Assembly (NCBI RefSeq): GCF_014212125.1
Contig: NZ_JACJVP010000021.1
Location: forward strand, 62,001-126,000
From: Cohnella nanjingensis
GTDB taxonomy: Bacteria; Bacillota; Bacilli; Paenibacillales; Paenibacillaceae
Length of the DNA: 64,000 nt
Reading direction: 5' to 3'
A program made the translations under genes and the position numbers. Every line of letters starts with the position of its first letter. Position 1 is the stretch's first letter. Under the pieces are notes generated by a model. That model ran no database searches, was not told where the DNA came from, and saw only the letters and a program-made list of their open reading frames with translations. This document shows positions 44,142-53,945 of this stretch, one piece after another.

Positions 44142-44978
44142 TCAAGCCTCAACTACAAATATTGGACGTTTGTAGAACTCGCTATTCCCTAGCATGTTAA
44201 GTTCTTGGATATGTTTATCCAAGCTTTCCGATACCGATGAGTCTCTGATATTTCGACTAATACCACTTACGAGATCTTCGTGAAGATCTTCATAGGATCC
44301 TCTTTTGTTTCTGAAGGAAAAATACGCAATTTTTTTTATTTTCCATCCGGCATCCATAAATAACTCCGACACATATAGAGTCATCTCTCTCACCTGATCC
44401 GAATCAACGATTGGATTGGTCTTATCCCCGCCCCAGTTATAACCCATTTGAAACATGAGTTGTTTTGTTTTATTCCTAAGTCGACTTATGTATTGAAAGA
44501 TATAATCATTAAATTCCGCTTTTGAAGGTACTAATTCCTGATCAAAGTCAACGCCAGCGTGATGGAGCACATTAAAAAAAATCATTCGGTCAACCCGCTC
44601 AATATGATTAATTTCTTGTAGTCCTACACTTCGATTTCTAGTCTGAACATTCGTTAATTGAAATTGATCCGCAATCTCTGAAATAAAAGCAGCATGATTG
44701 GGATTAGGCTCATACGCTATAAATTGATTGATTCTGTTATCGTAGGCTAAGCTTAACGTAAAAAACCCCGTATTAGCTCCGATATCGGCAATGCTCTCGC
44801 CGTCGCCAAACTTGACAGTTCGCCTAATATAATCATATCTAGCCGTATCCCCGCGCCAATTCTCATTAATTTCTTCGGAATAGTTCGACGCTTCCTTGAC
44901 AAATTGTGGGATATTTTGGTAGCGGGAATGCTTCGATTCATCATTGTATAATTTTTCGAGTATTGATTTTAGTTCCAT
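44142..44978 (-). CDS. SAM-dependent methyltransferase-like protein
   Basis: A 278-residue class I methyltransferase fold. Motif I is ESIADIGANTGFFTLSL near residue 62, and motif II-like FIAYEPNPNHAAF follows. RMIFFNVLHHAGVDF is the post-II region. The start is ATG 44978 after AGGAG. It is last in an AT-rich operon with an ATP-grasp enzyme, a DegT aminotransferase and large glycosyltransferases. A sugar O- or N-methylation is plausible. The AT content is well above the genome flanks. Confidence 0.75.
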   Translation of the reverse strand: MELKSILEKLYNDESKHSRYQNIPQFVKEASNYSEEINENWRGDTARYDYIRRTVKFGDGESIADIGANTGFFTLSLAYDNRINQFIAYEPNPNHAAFISEIADQFQLTNVQTRNRSVGLQEINHIERVDRMIFFNVLHHAGVDFDQELVPSKAEFNDYIFQYISRLRNKTKQLMFQMGYNWGGDKTNPIVDSDQVREMTLYVSELFMDAGWKIKKIAYFSFRNKRGSYEDLHEDLVSGISRNIRDSSVSESLDKHIQELNMLGNSEFYKRPIFVVEA

Positions 44979-44997
44979 TATATACTCCTGTCCTGTT

Positions 44998-46122
44998 TCA
45001 AATCTTTTTCTGGCAGATGGCAATCTCTACGGTGTCATTCCTTAGATAGACCTCGTTGCCGATGAACTCATTCATGCTAAATAAAAACTGTTCCGGCGAA
45101 ATGCCGTAAAAGTCTATGCTTTGATGGGCAATGGCATCCATAAAGCCGCCTAACCAAAAATACCGGGCCGACATGTTTATCTCATCTCTTACTAGTTGCA
45201 GATCGAAGCCTAGATCCAGAAGCATCATTTCGAATAATCCCGCTCGGCTGTCTACCACTAATTGCGAGGGCCCCCACAGTCTAGGATTAGCCTCGATCAT
45301 GTAATACTTGTTCTGGAAATACCTCACCTCTATCATGATTAATCCAAAAAAGCCTTCACGTTTTAATAATTTCTCAAAACGATGCGAAATTTCCGAATGA
45401 TGAAGATTCGACGGTACAGCAGCCAAAATCGACTTCCCAGCGCCTTGTTGAATCAAATTTTTTTGGGAGAACGAGCGAATATTGCCATCGCGAGAGATAT
45501 AATACAACAGATAATAAGAATCCCCTGGAACGAAGTCTTGCATGTAGAAGTCATCTCGATGATTTACTTCTTCATAGAACCGTTCAAGCTCTTGAAAATT
45601 GTTGATAAATTGAGGTGAGTGCGCCGCCCCCTTACTATCGAGGTATTCTCTAGGTTTAACAATAACCGGGAAATGTATTGAGTCGTTTATAGACAACTCA
45701 TTCGGAACATCTACTCCATATTTTTTACAAATAGAGCCGAACGAATACTTATCCGATATCTTAGCGTATAAATCCTCATCTACTAGAGGAATGAGACAAT
45801 TTATATTCTCGAATTGCCTTCGATGAATCAGAAGATGCCTATTCAAGGCTTCCGAACTCGGTAAGATATAGTGTAATTCCACCCCACTCTTCTCTCTGAC
45901 CTTATTAACTTGTTCTAGCAAATCTTCTTGGTGCAAACTCAATTTCGAACGAATCGCAACGACCCGTTCCTTGTAACTCGTCTGCAAAATCTGGTCCTGT
46001 TCCGATAAGGCAACGATAAAAAAGGGAATTCTCCTCGTCGTAAGTACTCTGCAAAAAGCGATTACCGCTCTCTGATTGAATCCGGAAAAAATAATAAAAG
46101 CCGCATGATTTGAGTTATTCAA
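44998..46122 (-). CDS. ATP-grasp ligase-like protein
   Basis: A 374-residue protein. The N-terminal domain starts HAAFIIFSGFNQRAV, then the ATP-grasp core follows: DKYSFGSICKKYGVDVP, FPVIVKPREYLDSKG (ATP Lys), YMQDFVPGDSYYLLY and the metal-binding MIEVRYFQNKYYMIEANPR. ATP-grasp enzymes join a carboxylate to an amine via an acyl phosphate. Beside a DegT aminotransferase, this could attach an amino acid to an amino-sugar. The start is TTG at 46122 after AGGAGGATG, 19 bases behind the aminotransferase gene. The substrate is unknown. Confidence 0.75.
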   Translation of the reverse strand: MNNSNHAAFIIFSGFNQRAVIAFCRVLTTRRIPFFIVALSEQDQILQTSYKERVVAIRSKLSLHQEDLLEQVNKVREKSGVELHYILPSSEALNRHLLIHRRQFENINCLIPLVDEDLYAKISDKYSFGSICKKYGVDVPNELSINDSIHFPVIVKPREYLDSKGAAHSPQFINNFQELERFYEEVNHRDDFYMQDFVPGDSYYLLYYISRDGNIRSFSQKNLIQQGAGKSILAAVPSNLHHSEISHRFEKLLKREGFFGLIMIEVRYFQNKYYMIEANPRLWGPSQLVVDSRAGLFEMMLLDLGFDLQLVRDEINMSARYFWLGGFMDAIAHQSIDFYGISPEQFLFSMNEFIGNEVYLRNDTVEIAICQKKI

Positions 46123-46141
46123 ACCAACATCCTCCTGCGGT

Positions 46142-47224
46142 CTATGAAGTCCTTTGACGAACTACGTCAATAATACAGTCTTGATTCACTGCATCAAGTT
46201 CACCAAATAAAGGCAAGCAGAGAATCCGTCTTGCAATATCAGATGAGATTGGCACTTCTTGTGGTGTCACATAATTCAAACTCTCTAAAGACGGATGGAA
46301 ATACCTTCTCGGGTGAATGTCGAGACGCTTTAAATCCTCTACGATGCTCAGCAGCGTGGATTCCGACTCGAACAAGACCGGAAAATAACTATAATTGTCT
46401 GATCCGAATGGGTTCCATTCGGGCAATTCTATGGACCGTATGCCTTGCAAAGCTTGAACGTATCGGTCATGCCTCATTCTTCGCGCTTGGTATAAATAAT
46501 CCATATCATCAAGTATGCATAATCCCATTATGGCTTGAAATTCATTCATTTTGGCATTAATGCCCAAACCCACGATATGGGAAGGGCCCCGAATGCCAAA
46601 ATTAATCATCCACTTTGCTTTCTCAAAAAGCTCATCATCTTTAATGATGAGAGCTCCTCCTTCAATGGTGTGAAATGCCTTAGTGGCGTGAAAACTTAGA
46701 ATAGAGACATCCCCGTAACTTAGAACGCTCTCACTCTTATACTTCACGTCAAAGGCATGTGCAGCATCGTAAATGACCTTTAGCCGATGCTTCTTAGCGA
46801 TGTTCTCAATCGCTTTCACATTGCAAGGGTTACCGAATACATGAACGGGAACAATTGCGCTTGTTGCATCCGTAATTCGTTCTTCTATTTTTTGGGGATC
46901 CATATTAAAGCTATTCTTGTCAATATCGACAAAGACCGGTGTTAGCCCTTCCCATACCAAGCTACTTGTAGTAGCTACGAAGGAGAATGGTGTCGTAATC
47001 ACATCGCCTTTGAGCTCTAGCAGTTTGTAAGCCACCTGCAGCGCTAATGTACCGTTAGAGACGAGCAATAAATTTTTGACCCCCAAGTAATGAGCCAATC
47101 GATTCGTCAATTCTTTTGTGAATCGTCCATGATTGGTTATCTGACCCGAGTCAAATATTTGATCTACGTAGCTTTTATACTTTTCACGGTTGGGCAGATA
47201 GGCTTTGGTAACATTAATCATCAT
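46142..47224 (-). CDS. DegT/DnrJ/EryC1-type sugar aminotransferase
   Basis: A 360-residue PLP enzyme that aminates keto-sugar nucleotides. LLLVSNGTLALQVAYKLLEL is the cofactor loop, YDAAHAFDVKY the PLP-Asp region, and the Schiff-base Lys is about residue 182 in SILSFHATKAFHTIEGG. Its C-terminal half has NYSYFPVLF and HPRRYFHPSL. The ATG at 47224 follows AAGGG and starts just after the stop of the large glycosyltransferase. No NDP-sugar dehydratase is seen near, so its keto-sugar must come from elsewhere. Confidence 0.9.
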   Translation of the reverse strand: MMINVTKAYLPNREKYKSYVDQIFDSGQITNHGRFTKELTNRLAHYLGVKNLLLVSNGTLALQVAYKLLELKGDVITTPFSFVATTSSLVWEGLTPVFVDIDKNSFNMDPQKIEERITDATSAIVPVHVFGNPCNVKAIENIAKKHRLKVIYDAAHAFDVKYKSESVLSYGDVSILSFHATKAFHTIEGGALIIKDDELFEKAKWMINFGIRGPSHIVGLGINAKMNEFQAIMGLCILDDMDYLYQARRMRHDRYVQALQGIRSIELPEWNPFGSDNYSYFPVLFESESTLLSIVEDLKRLDIHPRRYFHPSLESLNYVTPQEVPISSDIARRILCLPLFGELDAVNQDCIIDVVRQRTS

Positions 47225-47225
47225 G

Positions 47226-49736
47226 TTAACCCTTATTTTCAGCAAGTTCGGCCGTAATATCGTTAATGACGTTTTGGAGTGCCGTGCGAGCTTGCTTGTC
47301 CTCCAACAAATCCAACCGATTCAAGCTCAAGGCCTCACCCATTATATCAACGCTCATTCTGAGATGCTTATGCAAAGCTTGCTTGTATTGACGATTCTCT
47401 TTCAAATAACCAACGGAACGCGCATTTTGGAGCATCGAGTACCATTGATAAATATTCCACATGCGCAGATGAATTTTTTGTTGATTCTGATCAGAATGAA
47501 TACGGTAATAGCTTAAGGATTCAGCGATATAGGCCATCTTCCCTTTGGACAACAGATGCATCCATGTTGCAAAGTCATTAATAAATCTAAAAGCATTGCC
47601 GTTAAACATTCCGTACTCTTCAATGTCTTGTTTCCTAAACAGCACATTTGTAGGTTCTCCAATTTTGTTGCTCAAATGATGCAAACAATGCTCCCCAATA
47701 TCGCGTCCCTCGACTATAGTATTGTTCGCAAATAGCCTTTGATTGATTCCATTTTCAGGTATGATATTCCCGTTAACATCGATCATCTCACGGAAGGATG
47801 TTACCAATGTAATATCGTTATCTCTCAGCAAGTATTCAAGCATGCTCTCGATCTTTTTCGGTAAAAAAAGATCGTCATCCATTAAAAACTGAACATACTC
47901 ACCGGAAGCCAAATCTAGGCATTGCTGAAGATTTAAATGAGCAAGCGGTGTGACATTGCGAATATACCTGATGTTAGAATATTGTTGAACGAAGGGACGT
48001 ATCATTTCTTCCACTTCATTATTTGTGCTGTCGTCACTAATTACGATTTCTATATTAGGATAGGTTTGCCCCAGCGCGCTCTCTACAGCCAACTTCAAAA
48101 AAAGCGGACGATTATAGGCCGGTATTAAAATGCTAACTAGCGGTAATCGCTCGGAAACCTCCTTCATTTTTATCTTTATCTGATCTTGAAATGAACGTGC
48201 TACTTTAAAAGCTTCGCTTGCTTCCTTCTCATCCGATGCTTTATCAAAAATTTTTTGATTGTATTCCACGCAATTCCGTAGCGTGCGAAAGTATATCAAG
48301 TCATCTTTAAAGAATCCTTTGGAAGGAGCATGGAGTATTAAATGCGAATAATCCACAATTCCCTTGAGCACTTGCTCCAATCCATTTTGCTGTTGTCCAT
48401 CGTGTAATCTAAAATAGCTAAGCGGCTCGACAAAATAGATTAAGTCTCCCTTTGCTAACAATGTGAACCATGAAGCCAAATCTACGTTGCAAGTATACAT
48501 CCTTTCGTTAAATGTACCGAATGGTTCTATTAACGCTGATTTTTTAAACAGGACTGTCGTAGGTTCCCCAATCGTATTGGCTATCGATTCTAAAACGTAT
48601 TCGCCCGCTTCAAGGCCGTTCACGATCACATCATGATCAAATAAAGACGAGGAAGACCTTATATCCTCCATATTCCTTCCTTGATTATCAATCACCTGCC
48701 GTTTAGATGTGGCTATAACTGCATTCGGGAACTCCAGCATCGCCTTCATCATTTTACTTATTTTCTCCGGATGAAAGAGATCGTCGTCCATCAAGAAATT
48801 GACATACTCTCCGCTGGAAAGTTCCATTAGCTTCAAGTCGTTCTGAAATTGACCTAGATTGTTCTCGTTACGGTAATAATGAATATGTTGATGTGCGGCT
48901 AAATAATTTTGCATAAGCTTTTCAGTCTCATCATTCGTGCTATCATCCCCAACGATGATTTCGATGTTTGGATAAGATTGACCAAGAGCGCTTTGAAGCG
49001 CCGCTTCAAACAGCTCAGGCCGATTAAAGGTAGGGATGAGCACACTGACTTTTGGGAATAGAATAGGTCCATACATCTGAAGAAACTTATATCGGTACTT
49101 CTCGAACCCATTGTTCACGTTGACGATCCCGCAGTCATGGATAGCCCATGCTTTCTGCTGATGGGGAACGCCGACGTCATAACCGTGTTTCTTGAATTCT
49201 ATACATTGTGAAAGATCGTACATATGCCATCCGTCAAAATGCTCCTCCTGCCAAGGAAGATCAAACTGCGTGACAAGGAGTAGGCCGTCTAAAGATTCAA
49301 CGCTTTGATAGGGACGATTGACATCCTGAAATGATAAAAGGTCCATTCGACCTGTGTGGTTTTCATAAACTTTCCCCCAGATGGATGAGGCTTGCCACCA
49401 TATCGCATTAATAGGAAGTTTCTCGGCACCTACCAATCCCATGATGCCTAAGTTGGGGTTTTCTTGGAATAGCGATATTACATCCTGAATCATATTACGA
49501 TTGATAATAAAGACGTCCTGGTGAAGATACACTTTATATTTGGCGTCCGATTGTTGCATGGCATGGTTATAGCCTGCAGCCAGACTCGTTGCGCCTGCAA
49601 TCGAAATAAACTCAGCCTCAACGCCTTCAGGCACATGCAAGACCTGAATGTACCGAAGCGATTCTTCGTATAGATCTTGGTCATTGTAGCAGGTGATAAA
49701 GCAAACTTTGTCGGGATTCAAGCTCCTCATATTCAT
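47226..49736 (-). CDS. Large glycosyltransferase with one lead and two GT2 modules
   Basis: An 836-residue protein. Residues 1-225 form a first GT-like domain (VCFITCYNDQDLYEESLRYI, VYLHQDVFIINRNMI). A GT2 module follows at about 230-500 (VSVLIPTFNRPELFEAAL, NFLMDDDLFHPEK) and another at about 545-800 (VSILIPAYNRPLFLKLAV, FLMDDDLFLPKK). The two share PNIEI, GDDST or SDDST, and DDDLF, so they probably arose by duplication. It probably builds a glycan by two or three sequential additions. The start overlaps the upstream gene (ATGA). AT-rich. Confidence 0.85.
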   Translation of the reverse strand: MNMRSLNPDKVCFITCYNDQDLYEESLRYIQVLHVPEGVEAEFISIAGATSLAAGYNHAMQQSDAKYKVYLHQDVFIINRNMIQDVISLFQENPNLGIMGLVGAEKLPINAIWWQASSIWGKVYENHTGRMDLLSFQDVNRPYQSVESLDGLLLVTQFDLPWQEEHFDGWHMYDLSQCIEFKKHGYDVGVPHQQKAWAIHDCGIVNVNNGFEKYRYKFLQMYGPILFPKVSVLIPTFNRPELFEAALQSALGQSYPNIEIIVGDDSTNDETEKLMQNYLAAHQHIHYYRNENNLGQFQNDLKLMELSSGEYVNFLMDDDLFHPEKISKMMKAMLEFPNAVIATSKRQVIDNQGRNMEDIRSSSSLFDHDVIVNGLEAGEYVLESIANTIGEPTTVLFKKSALIEPFGTFNERMYTCNVDLASWFTLLAKGDLIYFVEPLSYFRLHDGQQQNGLEQVLKGIVDYSHLILHAPSKGFFKDDLIYFRTLRNCVEYNQKIFDKASDEKEASEAFKVARSFQDQIKIKMKEVSERLPLVSILIPAYNRPLFLKLAVESALGQTYPNIEIVISDDSTNNEVEEMIRPFVQQYSNIRYIRNVTPLAHLNLQQCLDLASGEYVQFLMDDDLFLPKKIESMLEYLLRDNDITLVTSFREMIDVNGNIIPENGINQRLFANNTIVEGRDIGEHCLHHLSNKIGEPTNVLFRKQDIEEYGMFNGNAFRFINDFATWMHLLSKGKMAYIAESLSYYRIHSDQNQQKIHLRMWNIYQWYSMLQNARSVGYLKENRQYKQALHKHLRMSVDIMGEALSLNRLDLLEDKQARTALQNVINDITAELAENKG

Positions 49737-51874
49737 GCTCCTCTAAGTTGATCCTTCAGTTGTTGTAGAGAAGGGAAAACGTGGCTCACGCGATCTAGAT
49801 AAGTCAACGCCAACTCCTTCTCTCCTAATATACTCAGGACTTCTGCAAGATGGTAATTGGCGCTGTCATGATTCGGCTCCAAAGCCAATGCCGCTTCAAA
49901 GAGTGCCAACACGGAGTCGAATACGCCTGTATTAAAAGCAAAGATAGCTACTTGCGTCAGCACCTCCGCCTTCTCGATTAAAGCGATTTGGGCGATTTTC
50001 TGCAGTTGATCGGGCGTAACTTCCCCCATTTGAATACAGGTGACCAATTCTTGAAGACTTTCTTCTCGATCGATATCCTGTTCAATTCGTCTAAGCAGAA
50101 ATACAAACTTTTTTTCATCCGGCTTTCCTTGATTTTTCTCGAACTGGATTTTTTGAATCCAAGTCTGTATCTGTTCTGATTTTGTTGGCAGCAGTTCAAA
50201 CCACTCAAGCGCCAAGTCCAATTGGTCTAGCCTATAGGCAACCAATCCAAAATTAAAAATCGTCGATTCATGATTCGGATTCCATTCAAAAGCCTGCTGA
50301 AGATACTTTTGCGCTAGCTTTAGCTCCTGCCGTTCAAGCAATTGAACAGCAAGATAGTTCGTGAGCTCTTCTCTCTGCTCTCCACCGGCATGGTCGATAA
50401 CGGCAGCAACTTCGTCTACGTCGTAAGCGACTAACGCAGTAATGTTTGCCTCCATATCTTCCTGCATGAGAATCCCGTTAACCACTTCTTTGATTCGATC
50501 TGGATTGCTTTCAGGCTCTATATTCTCTTTTGCCGATGAAGCCAAGAATAGAAATTCCGACAGCTCGTAAGCCAGGGTTTCATCGAGACCTGCAGCCTGG
50601 GCAAGGTGTTGTAATTGCAACCGATCTTTCTCAGACAAAGGCAGCTTAACGCCCGAAATTTGGATTTGATCGAAAGCCGCGCTTTGAAACAGTTCTTGCG
50701 CTTCTTGGAGGGTAAAACCGTTAAGCTGACGCGGTCCGACTTCGCCGCGAAGCAATGCGCGAAGACGATGGACATGCATCGCATTCGGTACATAAGCCAG
50801 CAAGATGCCCTCCGGCTTCAGCAGGGCACGAAGACGGGCGAGAGCTGTGGCAGGCGATGGCCACTCGGCCATCGACTCCGACACGAGTATATAATCGAAC
50901 GCACCTTCCGGCAGTTCCCAAATGATATTTTCCGCCGCACCGACGAAAATGCTGGCCCCCGAACGTTCAGCGATGTCTGCCGCTCTAGCGCTTCTCTCGG
51001 TACCGAAGAGCTCCGCATACGGGAATCCATTTCGAACTTCAAGAAGGTTGCCTCCACAGCCGGAGCCAATTTCCAGAAACCGTATAGACATATTGGGGTC
51101 ACCTTTGTTAAGAAGCGACCGCAAATCATGGCGAAACGTTGCTTCTCTCTCCGGATCGTAACCCCATTTATCGGAAAACTTTTGACGGTTGTTCCTCATT
51201 AACTCCAGATATGCCGGTGGCGCTTCACGGAAAGATACGCTGCCATAATGATGAATAAACGTATCCTTGCACAGCAACAGCTTGTACCCAGCCAACCGAA
51301 TGCGCAAAGAGTAATCGTCATCTTCGTAATTGCCCGGCGTAAAGCGTTCATCCAATAGTCCGATTTGGTCTACGACGGACTTCTTAATGAGCATGCAATA
51401 TCCAATGAGTTTCAATCGCTCATCCCAGAGGTTGGGATCCGCATGATTGTAACTACCCGCAAAAGTTTGCATTTCGGCCATGGAAGCATAGTCGACAGGT
51501 ATCGTCTGGGCATAGGAACAATTATTCGTTACACTGCCAACTGCTCCAATATCTTCGCTGCTATAGAGGCTGGCCGTTAATTGGGACAGCCATCTCTCCG
51601 TGACGACGGTGTCGTTGTTCAGCAATAGGATGTTTTCTCCGCTCGCGATCTCGATCCCTTGATTGCACGCCCTCGGAAAGCCCTCGTTAGCCGCATTACA
51701 TATGCTTTTTATATCTGCCTGCTGGCTCAGCCACTCTACGGTTCCGTCTGTCGAACAATTGTCCACGACAATGATCTCGTAAGTTCCCGCATCCGTATAG
51801 GTTCGAATGCTTTCTATGCATTGCTGCGTGTAGTCCAATTTATTAAAAGTAGCAATAACGATACTCGTCAGCAC
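49733..51874 (-). CDS. GT2-methyltransferase-TPR fusion protein
   Basis: A 713-residue protein with three parts. Residues 1-240 are a GT2 domain (SIVIATFNKLDYTQQCI, ILLLNNDTVVT, TPGNYEDDDYSLRIR). Residues 265-430 are a SAM methyltransferase (FLEIGSGCGGNLLEVRNGF, DYILVSESMAEWPSP). From about 510 TPR-like helical repeats follow (ELKLAQKYLQQAFEWNPN; FDSVLALFEAALALEPNHDSANYH). Such fusions are known for protein glycosyltransferases that bind polypeptide acceptors with a TPR. The start is GTG 51874 after GGAGGAG. It is the first gene of the AT-rich operon. Confidence 0.85.
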   Translation of the reverse strand: MLTSIVIATFNKLDYTQQCIESIRTYTDAGTYEIIVVDNCSTDGTVEWLSQQADIKSICNAANEGFPRACNQGIEIASGENILLLNNDTVVTERWLSQLTASLYSSEDIGAVGSVTNNCSYAQTIPVDYASMAEMQTFAGSYNHADPNLWDERLKLIGYCMLIKKSVVDQIGLLDERFTPGNYEDDDYSLRIRLAGYKLLLCKDTFIHHYGSVSFREAPPAYLELMRNNRQKFSDKWGYDPEREATFRHDLRSLLNKGDPNMSIRFLEIGSGCGGNLLEVRNGFPYAELFGTERSARAADIAERSGASIFVGAAENIIWELPEGAFDYILVSESMAEWPSPATALARLRALLKPEGILLAYVPNAMHVHRLRALLRGEVGPRQLNGFTLQEAQELFQSAAFDQIQISGVKLPLSEKDRLQLQHLAQAAGLDETLAYELSEFLFLASSAKENIEPESNPDRIKEVVNGILMQEDMEANITALVAYDVDEVAAVIDHAGGEQREELTNYLAVQLLERQELKLAQKYLQQAFEWNPNHESTIFNFGLVAYRLDQLDLALEWFELLPTKSEQIQTWIQKIQFEKNQGKPDEKKFVFLLRRIEQDIDREESLQELVTCIQMGEVTPDQLQKIAQIALIEKAEVLTQVAIFAFNTGVFDSVLALFEAALALEPNHDSANYHLAEVLSILGEKELALTYLDRVSHVFPSLQQLKDQLRGA

Positions 51875-51994
51875 GGGATCTCCTCCATATTAAGGCCCTG
51901 TCCATTCTGGTATACTGTCTATAACATGTATCGACAAAATTCGAAGAGAACTGAAGCGCGATCTCTTGGAAATAACATCCACCGCGAGGTTTGT
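51875..51994. other. Divergent promoter region of the glycosylation genes
   Basis: A 120-base gap between two divergent glycosyltransferase genes. TATACT and TATAAC are seen on the plus strand near 51910-51925, without a clear -35. No SigD box was recognised. Confidence 0.3.
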
Positions 51995-53875
51995 ATGACA
52001 CCTTTTATCAGCCTTTGCATGATCGTTAAAAATGAAGCCGCTACGTTGGCCCGATGCTTAAAGAGCGTATCTGGATGGGTCGACGAGATCGTCATCTTGG
52101 ACACCGGCTCCACAGACGGGACAAAGGGGATTGCGGCATCATTTACGCCTCATGTCTTCGATTTCACATGGGTTCAGGACTTTGCGGCGGCACGCAATGC
52201 CTCTACCGCCAAAGCAACGGGGCAATGGATCCTTGTACTAGACGCCGATGAATATCTGGAATCGAATCGTACGGATCAAGCCGAAGCGCTGCGCGCTTAC
52301 TTGCATAGCCTCGACTCCTCTAAGCCGACAGGCATCGTCTTGCCCATCTTTAACTTCGTAGGTCATGCTAGTTCAGGGAAAATCTCGCAATCACAAGCGA
52401 TCCGGCTGTTCAATCGTCATCCGGCTCTCCGCTTCGATCGTCCGATTCATGAACAACTCGCATCCCGATCCGGTCCCCTCGTTCAATTGGAATACGACTT
52501 GCCGATCTATCACGCCGGCTATACGTCCGAGATGATCGAGAGCAAGCAAAAGTCGGAACGCAACGAAGCGATCTTTCGGGAATTGCGTGCGCAAGGCAGA
52601 TTTACTCCTTACGACTCGTTCACGCTAGGCAACGAGTATTTGATGCAGGATCGGTATGAAGAGGCTCTATCCTGCTATCTAGAGGCGGATCAGCCATCGG
52701 AACGGGACAAGACGTGGCTCCCGCAATGCTACGCCAATATCATTGCCTGTCACTTGAAGCAGCATGCCTATACGGATGCCTACAGCCGCATTGAGCACGC
52801 GATTAAGCGTTGGGGACATGCTTGCGACTTCTACTGGTTCAAAGGCCACCTCCTCTCGCTGCTGGGACTGGATGAAGAGGCGATCTACGCTTTACGAACT
52901 TGCCTCCAAAAAGCAGATTCGGTCTCCCGCCAACCGACTTGGCTCATTAGCCCCAACTATGGCAGTACGCTGCCTTTGCAGCAGTTGGCCTCTCTTTATC
53001 TGCGCCGATTCGCGAACGGCGAAGCCGTAAACGTATTGACCAAGCTATGCTATGCCAATCCCAACCTGCAATCTGCATTGATCGAGCTGCTGAAGCTCAC
53101 CGCTCCCACGGAGCCGGAGGAACGCTTAACGCCCTTCATAGAGAAGCTCTATCCGCGCCCCGAAGAACATCAAACGACGATGCTCTTAGATGCATGCGCC
53201 CAGCTTGGACTTCGTGGACTTGCCATCAAGTATTGGAATAACGGCTCGCAAGAGTCGAAATCGACGCCACGTATCGCCAAACTTAGATATGCGCTCCTCC
53301 AAGCCGATTGGTCCTTGTTTAACCAGGCCCTGTCAACCTTAACCGAGACGGATGCTTTGACGGAAGCAGAATACGCCCTTCTCTACGCCGCCAGCTTCGT
53401 ATGGCCGGAACAATCCGGCTTACTCCGAAGTCATCTGACTCCTGAATCGCTTGTGGATCCCAGGATTCTGACCGATGCTTGTATGATTCTTTATCGACTC
53501 CAGCGGTTCGAGGCTTACGATCGATTGATTCAATCTCACCCTGAACATACGACCGCTCTAGCAAATATGCTTGGTGACGCCTTGTTCGAGGATCGGCAAT
53601 TCGAGCTCGCATTCGATTACTATTCGGCTGCCCTGGATCAGAACGCCTTGTCCGCAAAGGGACTGGAGCATATCGGTCGGCTGTATATCCATCAGGGAGA
53701 TATCGAGAATGCGATCCCCTTCTTGGAGAATGCACTCATCCTGGCGCCCGATCGAATACCGCTGTACCTGCTAGCGCTAGCGCATAATCATTCCTCAAGT
53801 GCCCGACAAACCGTGAGAGATCAATTGCTTCAGCATTTCCCAGGACTGAGGGGATTTCCGCTGCTTCCTTTGTAA
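51995..53875 (+). CDS. GT2 glycosyltransferase with TPR tail
   Basis: A 626-residue protein. The GT2 domain (FISLCMIVKNEAATLARCL, VILDTGSTDGT, VLDADEYLE, FDRPIHEQL near 150) is of the type found in peptide or protein glycosyltransferases. From about residue 210 it is built of helical TPR-like repeats (RYEEALSCYLEADQ; IENAIPFLENALILAPD). It is a close paralogue of the next gene, and a shorter relative lies next to hag. The ATG at 51995 follows GCGAGGTTT. The TPR part may hold flagellin or a chaperone. Confidence 0.88.
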   Translation: MTPFISLCMIVKNEAATLARCLKSVSGWVDEIVILDTGSTDGTKGIAASFTPHVFDFTWVQDFAAARNASTAKATGQWILVLDADEYLESNRTDQAEALRAYLHSLDSSKPTGIVLPIFNFVGHASSGKISQSQAIRLFNRHPALRFDRPIHEQLASRSGPLVQLEYDLPIYHAGYTSEMIESKQKSERNEAIFRELRAQGRFTPYDSFTLGNEYLMQDRYEEALSCYLEADQPSERDKTWLPQCYANIIACHLKQHAYTDAYSRIEHAIKRWGHACDFYWFKGHLLSLLGLDEEAIYALRTCLQKADSVSRQPTWLISPNYGSTLPLQQLASLYLRRFANGEAVNVLTKLCYANPNLQSALIELLKLTAPTEPEERLTPFIEKLYPRPEEHQTTMLLDACAQLGLRGLAIKYWNNGSQESKSTPRIAKLRYALLQADWSLFNQALSTLTETDALTEAEYALLYAASFVWPEQSGLLRSHLTPESLVDPRILTDACMILYRLQRFEAYDRLIQSHPEHTTALANMLGDALFEDRQFELAFDYYSAALDQNALSAKGLEHIGRLYIHQGDIENAIPFLENALILAPDRIPLYLLALAHNHSSSARQTVRDQLLQHFPGLRGFPLLPL

Positions 53876-53945
53876 ACGTTCATTCGCGTTATGCCGATAA
53901 TGTCCATATGGCACCTAGAGTCGGATTCGGGTTCGGGAGGATATC

